A DNA stretch of 64,000 nucleotides, from positions 1,902,107 to 1,966,106 of the forward strand of contig CBDAUF010000001.1 in NCBI GenBank assembly GCA_965200535.1, given 5' to 3'. Numbering within the stretch: position 1 is the first letter of the stretch; each line of letters starts with the position of its first letter. The stretch is from MPNO01 sp965200535. GTDB lineage: Bacteria > Pseudomonadota > Alphaproteobacteria > MPNO01. Below are positions 38,224 through 46,784 of the stretch, one piece after another. Made by a program: the position numbers and the translations under genes. The notes under the pieces were generated by a model that was not told the origin of the DNA, searched no databases, and worked only from the letters and a program-made list of their open reading frames with translations.

Positions 38224-39747
38224 CTATTCGGCCGCCTGATCCTCCTGCGCCGGCGGACGCCAGCGCAGGACCGGGCGGCGCGCGGCCGCGGTCTCGTCGA
38301 ACCGGCGCCGCGGCGCTTCTTCCGGCGCGGCGCCGAACCGGTCGGCGCCGCCCGCCAGCGCCCGTTCGACCAGGCCCCGCAGCGTGGCGATCAGGTGGTC
38401 AAGGCTCTCCTTCGACTCGGTCTCGGTCGGCTCGAGCAGGAGGGCGCCGTGCACCACCAGCGGGAAGTAGATCGTCGGAGGGTGGTAACCCTCGTCGATC
38501 ATCGCCTTGGCGAGGTCGAGCGTCGTCGCCCCGCTGTCCTTGAGGAAGCCGTCGTCGAACAGCACCTCGTGCATGCACGGGCCTTCGTAGGGCAGGCTCA
38601 TCAGGTCGGAAAGGCCGGCCGAGATGTAGTTGGCGTTCAGCACCGCATCCGACGAGGCCTGCCGGAGCCCGTCGATGCCGTGGCTGAGGATGTAGGCGAG
38701 GGCGCGTACGAACATCCCCATCTGGCCGTGGAACCCCTTGACCCGGCCGATCGCCGACCCGGCGGCATCGTGTTCGACCAGGCGGTATCCGTCCGGCCCG
38801 CCGGCGATCCAGGGGACCGGTGCATAGGGCGCGAGCGCCGCGCACAGCGCGATCGGACCCGAGCCCGGCCCGCCGCCGCCGTGCGGCGTCGAGAAGGTCT
38901 TGTGCAGGTTGAGATGCATGCAGTCGATGCCGAGGTCGCCGGGCCGCACCCGCCCGACGATGGCGTTGAAGTTGGCGCCGTCGCAGTAGAAGTAGGCGCC
39001 CGCCTCGTGCACCGCCGCGGCCTGTTCCAGGATCTCGTCCTCGAACAGCCCGCAGGTGTTGGGGTTGGTCAACATGAAGGCCGCGACCCCGCCGTCGAGC
39101 GCCGACCTGAGCGCCCCGAGATCGACGCGGCCGCGCGCATTGAGCGGCACCGCGGCGACCTCGTAGCCGCACGCGGCGGCGCTCGCCGGGTTGGTGCCGT
39201 GCGCGGAATCCGGTACCAGGACGCGCGCCCGGGCATCGCCGGCCGCCTCGTGCGCCGCGCGGATGGTCATCAGCCCGGTCCACTCGCCGTGCGCGCCGGC
39301 GGCCGGGGAGAGGGCGATCGCCGGCATCCCGGTCAGCGCGCGCAGCCAGCCGGCCAGCCGGTCCATGAGCGCGAGCGCGCCCTGCACCGTGGAGGCCGGC
39401 TGCAACGGATGAATGTCGGCGAACCCCGGCAGCCGTGCGAGTTTCTCGTTGAGCCGCGGGTTGTGCTTCATGGTGCACGAACCGAGCGGGTAGAGGCCCG
39501 AGTCGATCGAGTAGTTCTTCTGGCTGAGGCGCGTGAAATGGCGCACGACCTGGGGTTCGGAGAGGCCCGGCAGGTCGACCGGCGTCGAGCGCGCAAGCCC
39601 GCCCAGCCGGTCGCCGACCGGCGGCGGCTCGGGCAGATCGACCCCGGTGCGCCCCTCCGCGCCCTGCTCGAAGATCAGCGGCTCCTCGAAATGGAGTCCG
39701 CGGTGCCGGACCGGGTCCGGCCGTCCGCCGCCCGCTCGCCCGCTCAT
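38224..39747 (-). CDS. gcvPB: Glycine dehydrogenase (decarboxylating) subunit 2
   Basis: 507 residues; C-terminal half of the split P-protein that decarboxylates glycine with PLP and loads the aminomethyl group on lipoyl-GcvH. The PLP lysine is Lys283 in NLHKTFSTPHGGGGPG. TRLSQKNYSIDSGLYPLGSCTMKHNPR is characteristic. ATG 39747 overlaps the gcvPA stop (ATGA). An Arg-rich extension of about 30 residues follows the conserved domain. Last gene of gcvT-H-PA-PB. Confidence 0.96.
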   Translation of the reverse strand: MSGRAGGGRPDPVRHRGLHFEEPLIFEQGAEGRTGVDLPEPPPVGDRLGGLARSTPVDLPGLSEPQVVRHFTRLSQKNYSIDSGLYPLGSCTMKHNPRLNEKLARLPGFADIHPLQPASTVQGALALMDRLAGWLRALTGMPAIALSPAAGAHGEWTGLMTIRAAHEAAGDARARVLVPDSAHGTNPASAAACGYEVAAVPLNARGRVDLGALRSALDGGVAAFMLTNPNTCGLFEDEILEQAAAVHEAGAYFYCDGANFNAIVGRVRPGDLGIDCMHLNLHKTFSTPHGGGGPGSGPIALCAALAPYAPVPWIAGGPDGYRLVEHDAAGSAIGRVKGFHGQMGMFVRALAYILSHGIDGLRQASSDAVLNANYISAGLSDLMSLPYEGPCMHEVLFDDGFLKDSGATTLDLAKAMIDEGYHPPTIYFPLVVHGALLLEPTETESKESLDHLIATLRGLVERALAGGADRFGAAPEEAPRRRFDETAAARRPVLRWRPPAQEDQAAE

Positions 39748-41087
39748 TGCAGGACCTCGCGGAGCGCGGTTTCCAGGGCCGCCATGTCGTCCTCGCTCAC
39801 GGTTTCGGTTGCCGCCACTAGGAGCAGCGGCTCCGCCGCCGCCTCGCCGGGCAGCAGGCGGGAGACCGGGACGCCGGCCAGCACGCCGCGCCCGGCGAGC
39901 GCCTCGACGACATCGGCCGCCGGTCGCGGCAGGCGCAGCGTGAACTCGTTGAAGAAGGTCTCGTTCGCCACCGCAACGCCCGGCACCGCGGCGAGCCGGT
40001 CGGCCAGTGCCGCCGCGCGCGCATGGTTGAGCCGCGCCAGCCGGGCGAAGCCCGCACCCCCGAGCAGGCTCAGATGGATGGCGAAGGCGAGCGCGCACAG
40101 GCCGGAATTGGTGCAAATGTTGCTGGTCGACTTCTCGCGCCGGATATGCTGCTCGCGGGTCGCCAGCGTCAGCACCCAGCCGCGCTCGCCGTCGGCGTCG
40201 AGCGCCTCCCCGGCGAGGCGGCCGGGCATCTGCCGGACATGGCGGTCGCGGCAGGCAAACAGCCCGACATAGGGTCCGCCGAAGGAGAGCGGGTTGCCGA
40301 TCGACTTTCCCTCGGCGGCGACGATGTCGGCTCCCATCTCGCCCGGCGACCGCAGCAGGCCGAGCGCCACCGCCTCGGTCACGGCGACGACGAGGAGCGC
40401 TCCCGCCGCACGGCATGCCTCGGCCAGCGGGGCAAGGTCGCGCACTCTGCCGAAGAAGTCGGGGTACTGGACGACGACGCAGGCGGTTTCCCCGTCGATC
40501 GCCCCGGCCGCCGCCTCGGCGCCGTCGAAATCGGGCGGCAGGCAGTCGGGTTCGGCGGCGAGGAAGGTGAGCCCGGTCTCCACCACCTCGCGGTACTGGG
40601 GATGCAGCGCGCCGGAGACGACCACCCGCCACCGCCGGGTGATCCGGAGCGCCATGCCCACGGCCTCGAGGCAGGAGGTGGCCCCGTCGTACATCGAGGC
40701 GTTGGCGACATCGAGCCCGGTGATCAGGGCGACCTGGGTCTGGAATTCGAACAGCGCCTGCAGCGTACCCTGCGATATCTCCGGCTGGTACGGGGTGTAG
40801 GAGGTGAGGAACTCGCCCCGCTGGATCAGCGCATCGACGCTCGCCGGCACGTGGTGGCGGTAGGCGCCCGCGCCGAGAAAGAACGGCACCGACCCGGCGG
40901 AAACATTGCGCCCGGCGAGCCCGGCGAGCGCCCGTTCGACCTCGATCTCGCCGGCATGGTCGGGCAGGTCGAAGACCGGGTTGCGGGCCGCCTCAGGCAC
41001 GTCCCGGAAGAGGCTGTCGACGGAAGGTGCGCCGATCGCAGCGAGCATCTCTCGCCGGTCGGCGTCGGTCAGCGGCAGATAGCGCAT
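39744..41087 (-). CDS. gcvPA: Glycine dehydrogenase (decarboxylating) subunit 1
   Basis: 447 residues; N-terminal half of the split P-protein. It begins MRYLPLTDADRREMLAAIG and contains FLGAGAYRHHVPASVD and TSYTPYQPEISQGTLQALFEFQT, both diagnostic. It forms the heterotetramer with gcvPB. Many proteobacteria have a single fused GcvP, so the two-gene form is a useful lineage mark. It starts 13 bases after gcvH. Confidence 0.96.
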   Translation of the reverse strand: MRYLPLTDADRREMLAAIGAPSVDSLFRDVPEAARNPVFDLPDHAGEIEVERALAGLAGRNVSAGSVPFFLGAGAYRHHVPASVDALIQRGEFLTSYTPYQPEISQGTLQALFEFQTQVALITGLDVANASMYDGATSCLEAVGMALRITRRWRVVVSGALHPQYREVVETGLTFLAAEPDCLPPDFDGAEAAAGAIDGETACVVVQYPDFFGRVRDLAPLAEACRAAGALLVVAVTEAVALGLLRSPGEMGADIVAAEGKSIGNPLSFGGPYVGLFACRDRHVRQMPGRLAGEALDADGERGWVLTLATREQHIRREKSTSNICTNSGLCALAFAIHLSLLGGAGFARLARLNHARAAALADRLAAVPGVAVANETFFNEFTLRLPRPAADVVEALAGRGVLAGVPVSRLLPGEAAAEPLLLVAATETVSEDDMAALETALREVLQ

Positions 41088-41100
41088 CGCCCGCCCCGGA

Positions 41101-41484
41101 TCAGAGCGACGAAACGAAGGCCTGGTATGCGGCCTCGTCCAGCAAGGCCTCGACCTCGCCGGGATCGGACATCCGCAGCTTGAGGAACCAGCCGCCGCTT
41201 GTCGGTTCCCGGTTGACGATGCCCGGATCGTCGGCCAGCGGTTCGTTGACCTCGACCACCTCGCCGGTTACCGGGGCGTAGATCTCGCTCGCCGCCTTTA
41301 CCGACTCCACCACCGCCGCCTCGTCCCCCCGGGCGATTTGGCGGCCCGGTTCGGGGAGTTCGACGAACACCACATCGCCGAGCTGTTCCTGGGCGTAGTC
41401 GGAAATTCCGACCGTCGCGATATCGCCCTCGACGAGAACCCACTCATGATCCTTGCTGTATCTGAGATCGGCCACGGGGCTCAC
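41101..41484 (-). CDS. gcvH: Glycine cleavage system protein H
   Basis: 127 residues; lipoyl carrier shuttling the aminomethyl group between P, T and L proteins. Lipoylation site Lys63 in VVESVKAASEIYAPVTG; the N-terminus reads YSKDHEWV as usual. GTG 41484 overlaps the gcvT stop (GTGA); another GTG at 41475 would shorten it by three residues. Confidence 0.97.
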   Translation of the reverse strand: MSPVADLRYSKDHEWVLVEGDIATVGISDYAQEQLGDVVFVELPEPGRQIARGDEAAVVESVKAASEIYAPVTGEVVEVNEPLADDPGIVNREPTSGGWFLKLRMSDPGEVEALLDEAAYQAFVSSL

Positions 41485-42596
41485 CCTCCCTTGCCCTTGA
41501 AGTAGCGGTGCGGAACGAACGGCAGCGCGGCAATGCGCGCCGGCCGGGGGCGGTCGCGGACGACGACCTCGACCGCGTCTCCGGCCGCCGCCGCCGCAAC
41601 GTAGCCCATCGCGACCGGCCCGCCGATGCTCGGCCCGAAACTGCCGCTGGTGATCTCGCCGATCCGCGCGCCGCCGGGGCCGCGGATCTCGCAATGGGCG
41701 CGCGCCGGGGCGCGGCCTTCCGGCCGGATGCCGACGCGGCGGCGCGGCGGCCCCGACGCCAGCTGCTCGAGAATGAGGCCGGCGCCCGGGAAGCCGCCCT
41801 CGGCCCGCCGGCGCTTGCCGATGGTCCAGCCGAGCCCGGCCTCGACCGGGGTGGTGTCCGGGCCGATATCCTGTCCGTGCAGGCAGAGCCCGGCCTCGAG
41901 GCGCAGCGTGTCGCGCGCGCCGAGCCCGGCCGGCGCGACACCGGGCAGGTCGAGCAGGCGGCGGGCGATAAACTCGGTCCGGTCGGCCGGGATCGAGATT
42001 TCGAACCCGTCCTCTCCGGTGTAGCCGGAACGCGTGACGGCAAGCCTCACCCCGTCGATCTCGAACGGGGCCGCGGACATGAACGGGAGCGCGTCCGCGC
42101 CGGGTGCGAGGGCGGCGAGCGCGGCGGCGGCGCCCGGGCCCTGGACCGCGACCAGCCCGCGGTCCAGTTCCTCGAGCGTGCAACCGGCGGGCAGCGCGGC
42201 GCGGATATGGGCGATGTCATCGTCCCTGCGCGCGGCGTTGGCGACGACGAACAGATAGGTCCCGACATTGGTGACGATGAGGTCGTCGAGGATGCCGCCG
42301 GCATCGTCGGTCAGCATCGTGTAGCGCATCCGCCCGGGCGCGAGGTCCGCGATGTTCCCCGGCACCAGCGCCTCGAGCGCACGCTCGCGTCCGTCGCCGC
42401 GGATCACGAGCTGGCCCATGTGCGACACGTCGAACAGCGACGCTGCACGGCGCGTGTGCAGATGCTCCTCGACGATGCCGGCAGGGTACTGGATCGGCAT
42501 GTCGTAGCCGGCGAACGGCGCCATCCTGGCGCTAAGCGCGCGGTGCAGGCCGGCGAGCGGGGTCGGCCTTGCGGCCGCGTTCTCGGGATCGCTCAT
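41481..42596 (-). CDS. gcvT: Aminomethyltransferase (glycine cleavage T protein)
   Basis: 371 residues; transfers the C1 unit to tetrahydrofolate and releases ammonia. Family marks: FAGYDMPIQYPAGIVEEHLHTR, LFDVSHMGQ, SRSGYTGEDGFEI-type (here TRSGYTGEDGFEI) and LRLEAGLCLHGQDI. ATG 42596 follows GGAGG by 5 bases. First gene behind the tandem glycine riboswitch. No L-protein gene is present in the window; it is presumably shared with the 2-oxoacid dehydrogenases. Confidence 0.96.
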   Translation of the reverse strand: MSDPENAAARPTPLAGLHRALSARMAPFAGYDMPIQYPAGIVEEHLHTRRAASLFDVSHMGQLVIRGDGRERALEALVPGNIADLAPGRMRYTMLTDDAGGILDDLIVTNVGTYLFVVANAARRDDDIAHIRAALPAGCTLEELDRGLVAVQGPGAAAALAALAPGADALPFMSAAPFEIDGVRLAVTRSGYTGEDGFEISIPADRTEFIARRLLDLPGVAPAGLGARDTLRLEAGLCLHGQDIGPDTTPVEAGLGWTIGKRRRAEGGFPGAGLILEQLASGPPRRRVGIRPEGRAPARAHCEIRGPGGARIGEITSGSFGPSIGGPVAMGYVAAAAAGDAVEVVVRDRPRPARIAALPFVPHRYFKGKGG

Positions 42597-42643
42597 CGGG
42601 TCCTCCGACAGAGGGCGCGTACGCATGAAGCGCCGCGTGCCCC
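42597..42643 (-). promoter_or_regulatory. Expression-platform hairpin of the glycine riboswitch
   Basis: On the minus strand GACAGAGGGGGC (ending near 42640) can pair with GCCCTCTGTC (about 42615-42606), placing the GGAGG ribosome site at the foot of the stem. The same GACAGAG bases also form the 3' side of the closing stem of the second aptamer. The two structures are mutually exclusive, which gives a simple translational ON switch when glycine is bound. Confidence 0.6.
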
Positions 42644-42832
42644 CTCTGTCTGTGGACCTGAGAGATTCACGAAGCCGGCCGGCCCCGCTTACCCCTTCGG
42701 TGGGACCGCTTCTTCGCCGGTGAAGCGGCCCGCTTTCCAGAGACACATCGCCCCGCGGTCCGTTTGCCTGAGAGTTTCCGAGGCGCTTGCTCCTTCGGCG
42801 CCGGCGCGAGGCCGGACTCTCCCGCGGGGGTC
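42644..42832 (-). promoter_or_regulatory. Tandem glycine riboswitch
   Basis: Two consecutive gcvT-type aptamers precede gcvT. Aptamer 1 (about 42832-42751) has GGGAGAG, then CCGAAGGAGCAAGC and GGAAACTCTCAGGCAAA. Aptamer 2 (about 42745-42644) has CACCGAAGGGGTAAGC and GAATCTCTCAGG. These are the glycine-binding cores. The pair is separated by a short linker, as in the well-known cooperative or dimeric form. It should turn on the glycine cleavage operon when glycine is abundant. Confidence 0.93.
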
Positions 42833-42933
42833 GTCTGTGTACCGCAGCGATCGGCCTGCCGGCCGAACGGATTCCATCTTATCGACGCCGGAACCCGCGT
42901 CAACCGCGCCGAAGCCGGTGCCGGCGTCCCGGC

Positions 42934-43524
42934 TCAACCGCCCGGCGCGGAACCGGGCCGGGCGCGGCGAAGGGAGCGGTTGTAGTCGAGCTGCTCCCCG
43001 TCGAGCTGGAAGCCGACGAGGACGGTGAAGTCGGCGGCGCGCCTGTCGCCGGCCAGCGGCAGTTCGACGGAGATCTTCTCGCGGTGGCGCAGCGGGCCGC
43101 GCGCGGCCTGGAAATCGACCTCCACCGGGAAGATGCGCTTGGCGCCGGGATCGGGGCGCAGCTCGGGGATCGCGATGAAATAGGCGAACCGCGCCGTGCC
43201 GGTGCGGTCGGCGAGGCCGCGCCGGAGCGAGAAATCGACCGTGAAATCGAGCGTGGCCGCGCCCTTGCCGAGATCGCATTCCCCGTCGACATCGGCGATG
43301 CGGGCGTGCAGGACGGCGTCCGTCATCTCGCGCCCGGACCCGCCGGCGAACGCGGTCAGGCTGCGGGCGTATTCGAGGACATCGACCCGGGGGCAGATGC
43401 GCGGCGCCGGGCCGTCGCCGCCGCGGCTGCAGGCATGCACCGCGAACGCCGTGGCGGCCATCGCCAGCGCGGCCGCGGTCCGCCGGAGGAGCGGGGCGCG
43501 GCGCCGGCTGCGGGGGCGCGCCAT
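42934..43524 (-). CDS. Putative exported lipoprotein of unknown function
   Basis: 196 residues. A basic N-terminus (ARPRSRRRAPLLRR) and hydrophobic stretch (TAAALAMAATAFAVHAC) look like a signal peptide; the Cys after VHA could be a lipidation site, although His at -2 is not ideal. The mature part alternates short beta-like segments (TLDFTVDFSLRRG, ARFAYFIAIPEL, ISVELPLAG, FTVLVGFQLDG) and contains two further cysteines. I do not recognise the family. ATG 43524 is chosen because it starts the signal-peptide-like segment. It lies just upstream of the gcv riboswitch in the same direction, with no obvious functional link. Confidence 0.65.
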   Translation of the reverse strand: MARPRSRRRAPLLRRTAAALAMAATAFAVHACSRGGDGPAPRICPRVDVLEYARSLTAFAGGSGREMTDAVLHARIADVDGECDLGKGAATLDFTVDFSLRRGLADRTGTARFAYFIAIPELRPDPGAKRIFPVEVDFQAARGPLRHREKISVELPLAGDRRAADFTVLVGFQLDGEQLDYNRSLRRARPGSAPGG

Positions 43525-43529
43525 CGCGG

Positions 43530-43769
43530 TCAGAGAGAGTTGTGCGTGCCGTCGCAGACCGGCGTGTTGGCCGTGCTCTTGCAGCCGCAGAACCAGACCG
43601 TCCGGTCGGCCTTTGCCTCGTACTGCGTCGGCGCAAGGCCGGTGCCCTTGTGCGACCCGTCGCAGAACGGCTGCGACTGGCTGCGCCCGCAGGCGCACCA
43701 CCAGTAGTCCTTGCCCGCTTCGACGTCGACGCCGTAGGGCTCTTTCTGCGCGATAACCGGTTCCGCCAT
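43530..43769 (-). CDS. CDGSH iron-sulfur domain protein (two CDGSH motifs)
   Basis: 79 residues holding two mitoNEET-type 2Fe-2S sites. Site one is Cys25, Cys27, Cys36 and His40 (CACGRSQSQPFCDGSH). Site two is Cys61, Cys63, Cys72 and His76 (CGCKSTANTPVCDGTH). This tandem form is common in bacteria and resembles MiNT/CISD3; it may act in redox or iron-sulfur handling. It ends 5 bases before the lipoprotein gene, so they may be co-transcribed. Divergent from ispH. Confidence 0.92.
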   Translation of the reverse strand: MAEPVIAQKEPYGVDVEAGKDYWWCACGRSQSQPFCDGSHKGTGLAPTQYEAKADRTVWFCGCKSTANTPVCDGTHNSL

Positions 43770-43868
43770 GGTCGAGGTTCCTGTCCAGATGCGATATGAT
43801 ACGTGTGGGAATACTCTAATGTTCCGGCCGCCAGGCCTCAAGGCGCCGCCGGAGACGGAGCCGCTGCC

Positions 43869-44822
43869 ATGCAGGAAACGCCGAAGCTTCCGCTGAAAAT
43901 CCTTCTCGCCGGGCCGCGCGGGTTCTGCGCCGGCGTCGAACGGGCGATCGAGATCGTCGAGCGGGCGATCGAGAAATACGGTCCGCCGGTCTATGTGCGC
44001 CACGAGATCGTGCACAACCGCTTCGTGGTCGAGACGCTGGAGAAAAAGGGCGCGGTGTTCGTCTCGGAGCTCGAGGAGGTGCCGGGCGGCGTCCCCGTCG
44101 TGTTCAGCGCCCACGGCGTTGCCCGGGCGGTGTTCTCCGAGGCGGACGAACGCAAACTGTTTTATCTCGACGCCACGTGCCCGCTGGTCACCAAGGTGCA
44201 TGTCGACGCGCGGCGCCACGAGACCGAGGGGCGCCAGGTCATCCTGATCGGCCATGCCGGCCACCCGGAGGTTATCGGCACGATGGGCCAACTCCGCGAA
44301 GGCGAGATGCTGCTGGTCGAAAACGTCGAACAGGCCCGGACCGTGGAAGTCAGGGATCCCGAACGCCTGTCCTATGTCACCCAGACGACCCTCTCGGTCG
44401 ACGAGGCCGAGGCCATCGTCCGGGTTCTCGCAGACCGTTTCCCCGCCATCGAGCCGCCGCGCAAGGAGGACATCTGCTACGCCACCACCAACCGGCAGGC
44501 GGCGGTCAAGGCGATTGCCCGGCGGTGCGACGCGCTTGCCGTGGTCGGGGCGCCCAACTCGTCGAACTCGGTGCGGCTTGCCGAGGTGGCGCGCGATGCA
44601 GGCTGCGAGAGGGCGTTCATGGTCCAGCGGGCGGGCGAACTCGATCTCGCCTCGCTGGACGGCGTCGCCACGCTCGGCCTGACCGCCGGCGCCTCGGCGC
44701 CGGAGATCCTGGTGCAGGAACTGATCGAACGCTGCCGCACCCGGTTCGAGGTGACGATCGAGGAAATTTCGCTGATCGAGGAGACCATGACGTTCAGCCT
44801 GCCGCGCGCGCTGACCGCCTGA
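43869..44822 (+). CDS. ispH: 4-hydroxy-3-methylbut-2-enyl diphosphate reductase
   Basis: 317 residues; last step of the MEP pathway, yielding IPP and DMAPP. The cluster cysteines are Cys20 (RGFCAGV), Cys104 (DATCPLVTKVH) and Cys203 (DICYATTNRQ). The proton-relay Glu lies in the VTQTTLSVDE region. ATG 43869 gives the family N-terminus; the frame is open upstream to 43803. Followed by thrB and rnhA in one unit. Confidence 0.97.
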   Translation: MQETPKLPLKILLAGPRGFCAGVERAIEIVERAIEKYGPPVYVRHEIVHNRFVVETLEKKGAVFVSELEEVPGGVPVVFSAHGVARAVFSEADERKLFYLDATCPLVTKVHVDARRHETEGRQVILIGHAGHPEVIGTMGQLREGEMLLVENVEQARTVEVRDPERLSYVTQTTLSVDEAEAIVRVLADRFPAIEPPRKEDICYATTNRQAAVKAIARRCDALAVVGAPNSSNSVRLAEVARDAGCERAFMVQRAGELDLASLDGVATLGLTAGASAPEILVQELIERCRTRFEVTIEEISLIEETMTFSLPRALTA

Positions 44823-44841
44823 GGCGGCGGCCGACGGCGGC

Positions 44842-45807
44842 ATGGCGGTCTATACCGACGTTCCCGACGAAGCGCTCGATGCCTTCCTCGAGGCCTACGA
44901 CATCGGCCGCGTCCTTGCCTGCAAGGGAATAGCCGAGGGTGTGGAGAACACCAATTACCTGCTCCACACCGAACGGGGGATGTTTATCCTCACCCTGTAC
45001 GAGCGCCGGGTGGCGCCCGGCGACCTGCCCTTCTTTCTCGGGCTGATGGAACATCTGGCGGGGCGGGGCATCGCCTGCCCGACGCCGGTGCCGGGGCGCG
45101 ACGGCGCCGCGCTGCGCGAACTCTGCGGCCGGCCGGCGGCGGTCGTCTCCTTCCTGAAGGGAATGTGTCCGCACCGGGTGACGCCCGGCCACTGCGCCGC
45201 CCTCGGCCGGGCGATGGCGGAGATGCACCGCGCCGGCGAGGACTATCCGGTGCGGCGCGAGAACGCGCTCGGTCCGCCCGGCTGGCGGCCGCTGTTCGAG
45301 ACCTGCCGCGCCTCGGCGGACCGCATCGCCGCCGGGCTCGCCGGGGATATTGCCGCCGAACTCGATTTCGTCGACGAGAACTGGCCGGCCGGTGCGGCGC
45401 GCGGCGTCATCCACGCCGACCTCTTCCCGGACAACGTGTTCTTCCTCGGCGACTCCCTGTCGGGGATGATCGACTTCTACTTCGCGTGCAACGACTTCTA
45501 CGCCTACGACCTCGCGGTCTGCCTCAACGCCTGGTGCTTCGAGGCGGACCTGAGCTTCAACATCACCAAGGCGCGCCGGATGATCGCCGCCTACCGTTCG
45601 GTGCGCGATCTGGGGGCGGACGAGACCGCGGCGCTTCCGCTGCTTGCCCGCGGCGCCGCGCTGCGCTTCCTGCTGACCCGGCTGCACGATGCGCTGTTTC
45701 CCGCGGGCAGCGTTCTGGTGCGCCCCAAGGATCCGTTGGAATACCTGCACAAGCTGCGCTTCCACCGGAACCTCGACGGCCCCGGCGCCTACGGGCTCGA
45801 CGCATGA
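44842..45807 (+). CDS. thrB: Homoserine kinase (ThrB type II, aminoglycoside-phosphotransferase fold)
   Basis: 321 residues; ATP-dependent phosphorylation of homoserine in threonine synthesis. Signatures: GIAEGVENTNYLL near the N-terminus, catalytic loop GVIHADLFPDNVFF (HxDxxxxN) and the metal site MIDFYFACND. This is the choline-kinase-like form used by alpha- and gammaproteobacteria rather than the GHMP form of E. coli. thrC, the next enzyme, is at 51-52 kb. ATGA overlap with rnhA. Confidence 0.94.
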   Translation: MAVYTDVPDEALDAFLEAYDIGRVLACKGIAEGVENTNYLLHTERGMFILTLYERRVAPGDLPFFLGLMEHLAGRGIACPTPVPGRDGAALRELCGRPAAVVSFLKGMCPHRVTPGHCAALGRAMAEMHRAGEDYPVRRENALGPPGWRPLFETCRASADRIAAGLAGDIAAELDFVDENWPAGAARGVIHADLFPDNVFFLGDSLSGMIDFYFACNDFYAYDLAVCLNAWCFEADLSFNITKARRMIAAYRSVRDLGADETAALPLLARGAALRFLLTRLHDALFPAGSVLVRPKDPLEYLHKLRFHRNLDGPGAYGLDA

Positions 45808-46247
45808 ACACGGTCGACATCTTCACCGACGGTGCGTGCAGCGGAAACCCGGGACCCGGCGGGTGGGGGGTTCTCCTGCGCTGCGGGGCGGCGGAGAAGG
45901 AGCTCTGCGGCGGCGAGGAGCGGACCACCAACAACCGGATGGAACTGATGGCGGCGATCAAGGCGCTGGAGGCGCTGAAAGGCCCGGCGCAGGTGCGGCT
46001 CCACACCGACAGCACCTATCTCCGGGACGGCATCACGCGCTGGATCCACGGCTGGAAGGCCAACGGCTGGAAAACCGCGGCCGGAAAGCCGGTGAAGAAC
46101 GTCGATCTGTGGCGGCGGCTCGACGCCGCCGCCGGGCGCGACATCGAATGGCGCTGGGTGAAGGGCCACGCCGGCCATCCCGACAACGAGCGCGCCGACC
46201 GGCTGGCGCGCAAGGGCCTCGTGCTGGCCCGCGGGGCCGGGGCGTAG
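45804..46247 (+). CDS. rnhA: Ribonuclease HI
   Basis: 147 residues; cleaves RNA in RNA-DNA hybrids. Catalytic acids at Asp9, Glu47 (NRMELMA), Asp69 (HTDS) and Asp132 (ADRLAR), with the conserved His122 in VKGHAGH. Length is standard. Overlaps thrB by four bases, a common alphaproteobacterial ispH-thrB-rnhA arrangement. Confidence 0.97.
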   Translation: MNTVDIFTDGACSGNPGPGGWGVLLRCGAAEKELCGGEERTTNNRMELMAAIKALEALKGPAQVRLHTDSTYLRDGITRWIHGWKANGWKTAAGKPVKNVDLWRRLDAAAGRDIEWRWVKGHAGHPDNERADRLARKGLVLARGAGA

Positions 46248-46277
46248 CCGGCCCCGACCCGATCTGCGCCGGCCCGA

Positions 46278-46760
46278 TCAGAGCTGGTCGAGAATGGTGC
46301 CGGCGTCGCTGACCTCGAAGCCGCCGCCCTCCTCGAGGTTGAGCCGGGCGACGACGCCGTCCTCGACGATCATCGAGTAGCGGCGCGAACGCACGCCGAG
46401 CCCGCGCGCGACGAGATCCAGTTCGACATCGAGCGCCCGGGCGAAATCGCCGCTGCCGTCGGCCAGCATCTGTACCCGGTCGTCGACGCCCCGGTCCTTG
46501 CCCCAGGCGTCCATGACGAAGACGTCGTTCACGGACACGCAGGCGATGGTATCCACGCCCTTCGCCCGGATCGCGTCGGCCTGCTCGACGAAGCCCGGCA
46601 GGTGCTTGGCGGAACAGGTCGGGGTGAACGCGCCCGGCACCGCGAAGATCACCACCTTCTTGCCGGAAAACAGGTCGTCGGTCGAAACCGACTCGGGGCC
46701 GTCCGGCCCCATCGCGGTCAGGGTTGCGGACGGAATCTTGCTGCCAACCTCGATTGCCAT
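46278..46760 (-). CDS. Peroxiredoxin, Prx5/PrxII type
   Basis: 160 residues; reduces peroxides with glutaredoxin or glutathione. The peroxidatic Cys49 lies in VPGAFTPTCSAKHLPGF and a second Cys74 is at the place found in PrxII enzymes (TIACVSVND). The DAWGKDRG and SRRYSMIVEDG segments are typical. Convergent with rnhA, 30 bases apart, and 24 bases downstream of the DsbD-like gene, so both thiol-redox genes may share a transcript. Confidence 0.93.
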   Translation of the reverse strand: MAIEVGSKIPSATLTAMGPDGPESVSTDDLFSGKKVVIFAVPGAFTPTCSAKHLPGFVEQADAIRAKGVDTIACVSVNDVFVMDAWGKDRGVDDRVQMLADGSGDFARALDVELDLVARGLGVRSRRYSMIVEDGVVARLNLEEGGGFEVSDAGTILDQL

Positions 46761-46784
46761 GTCAGACTTCTCTCCAGAGTTCGG

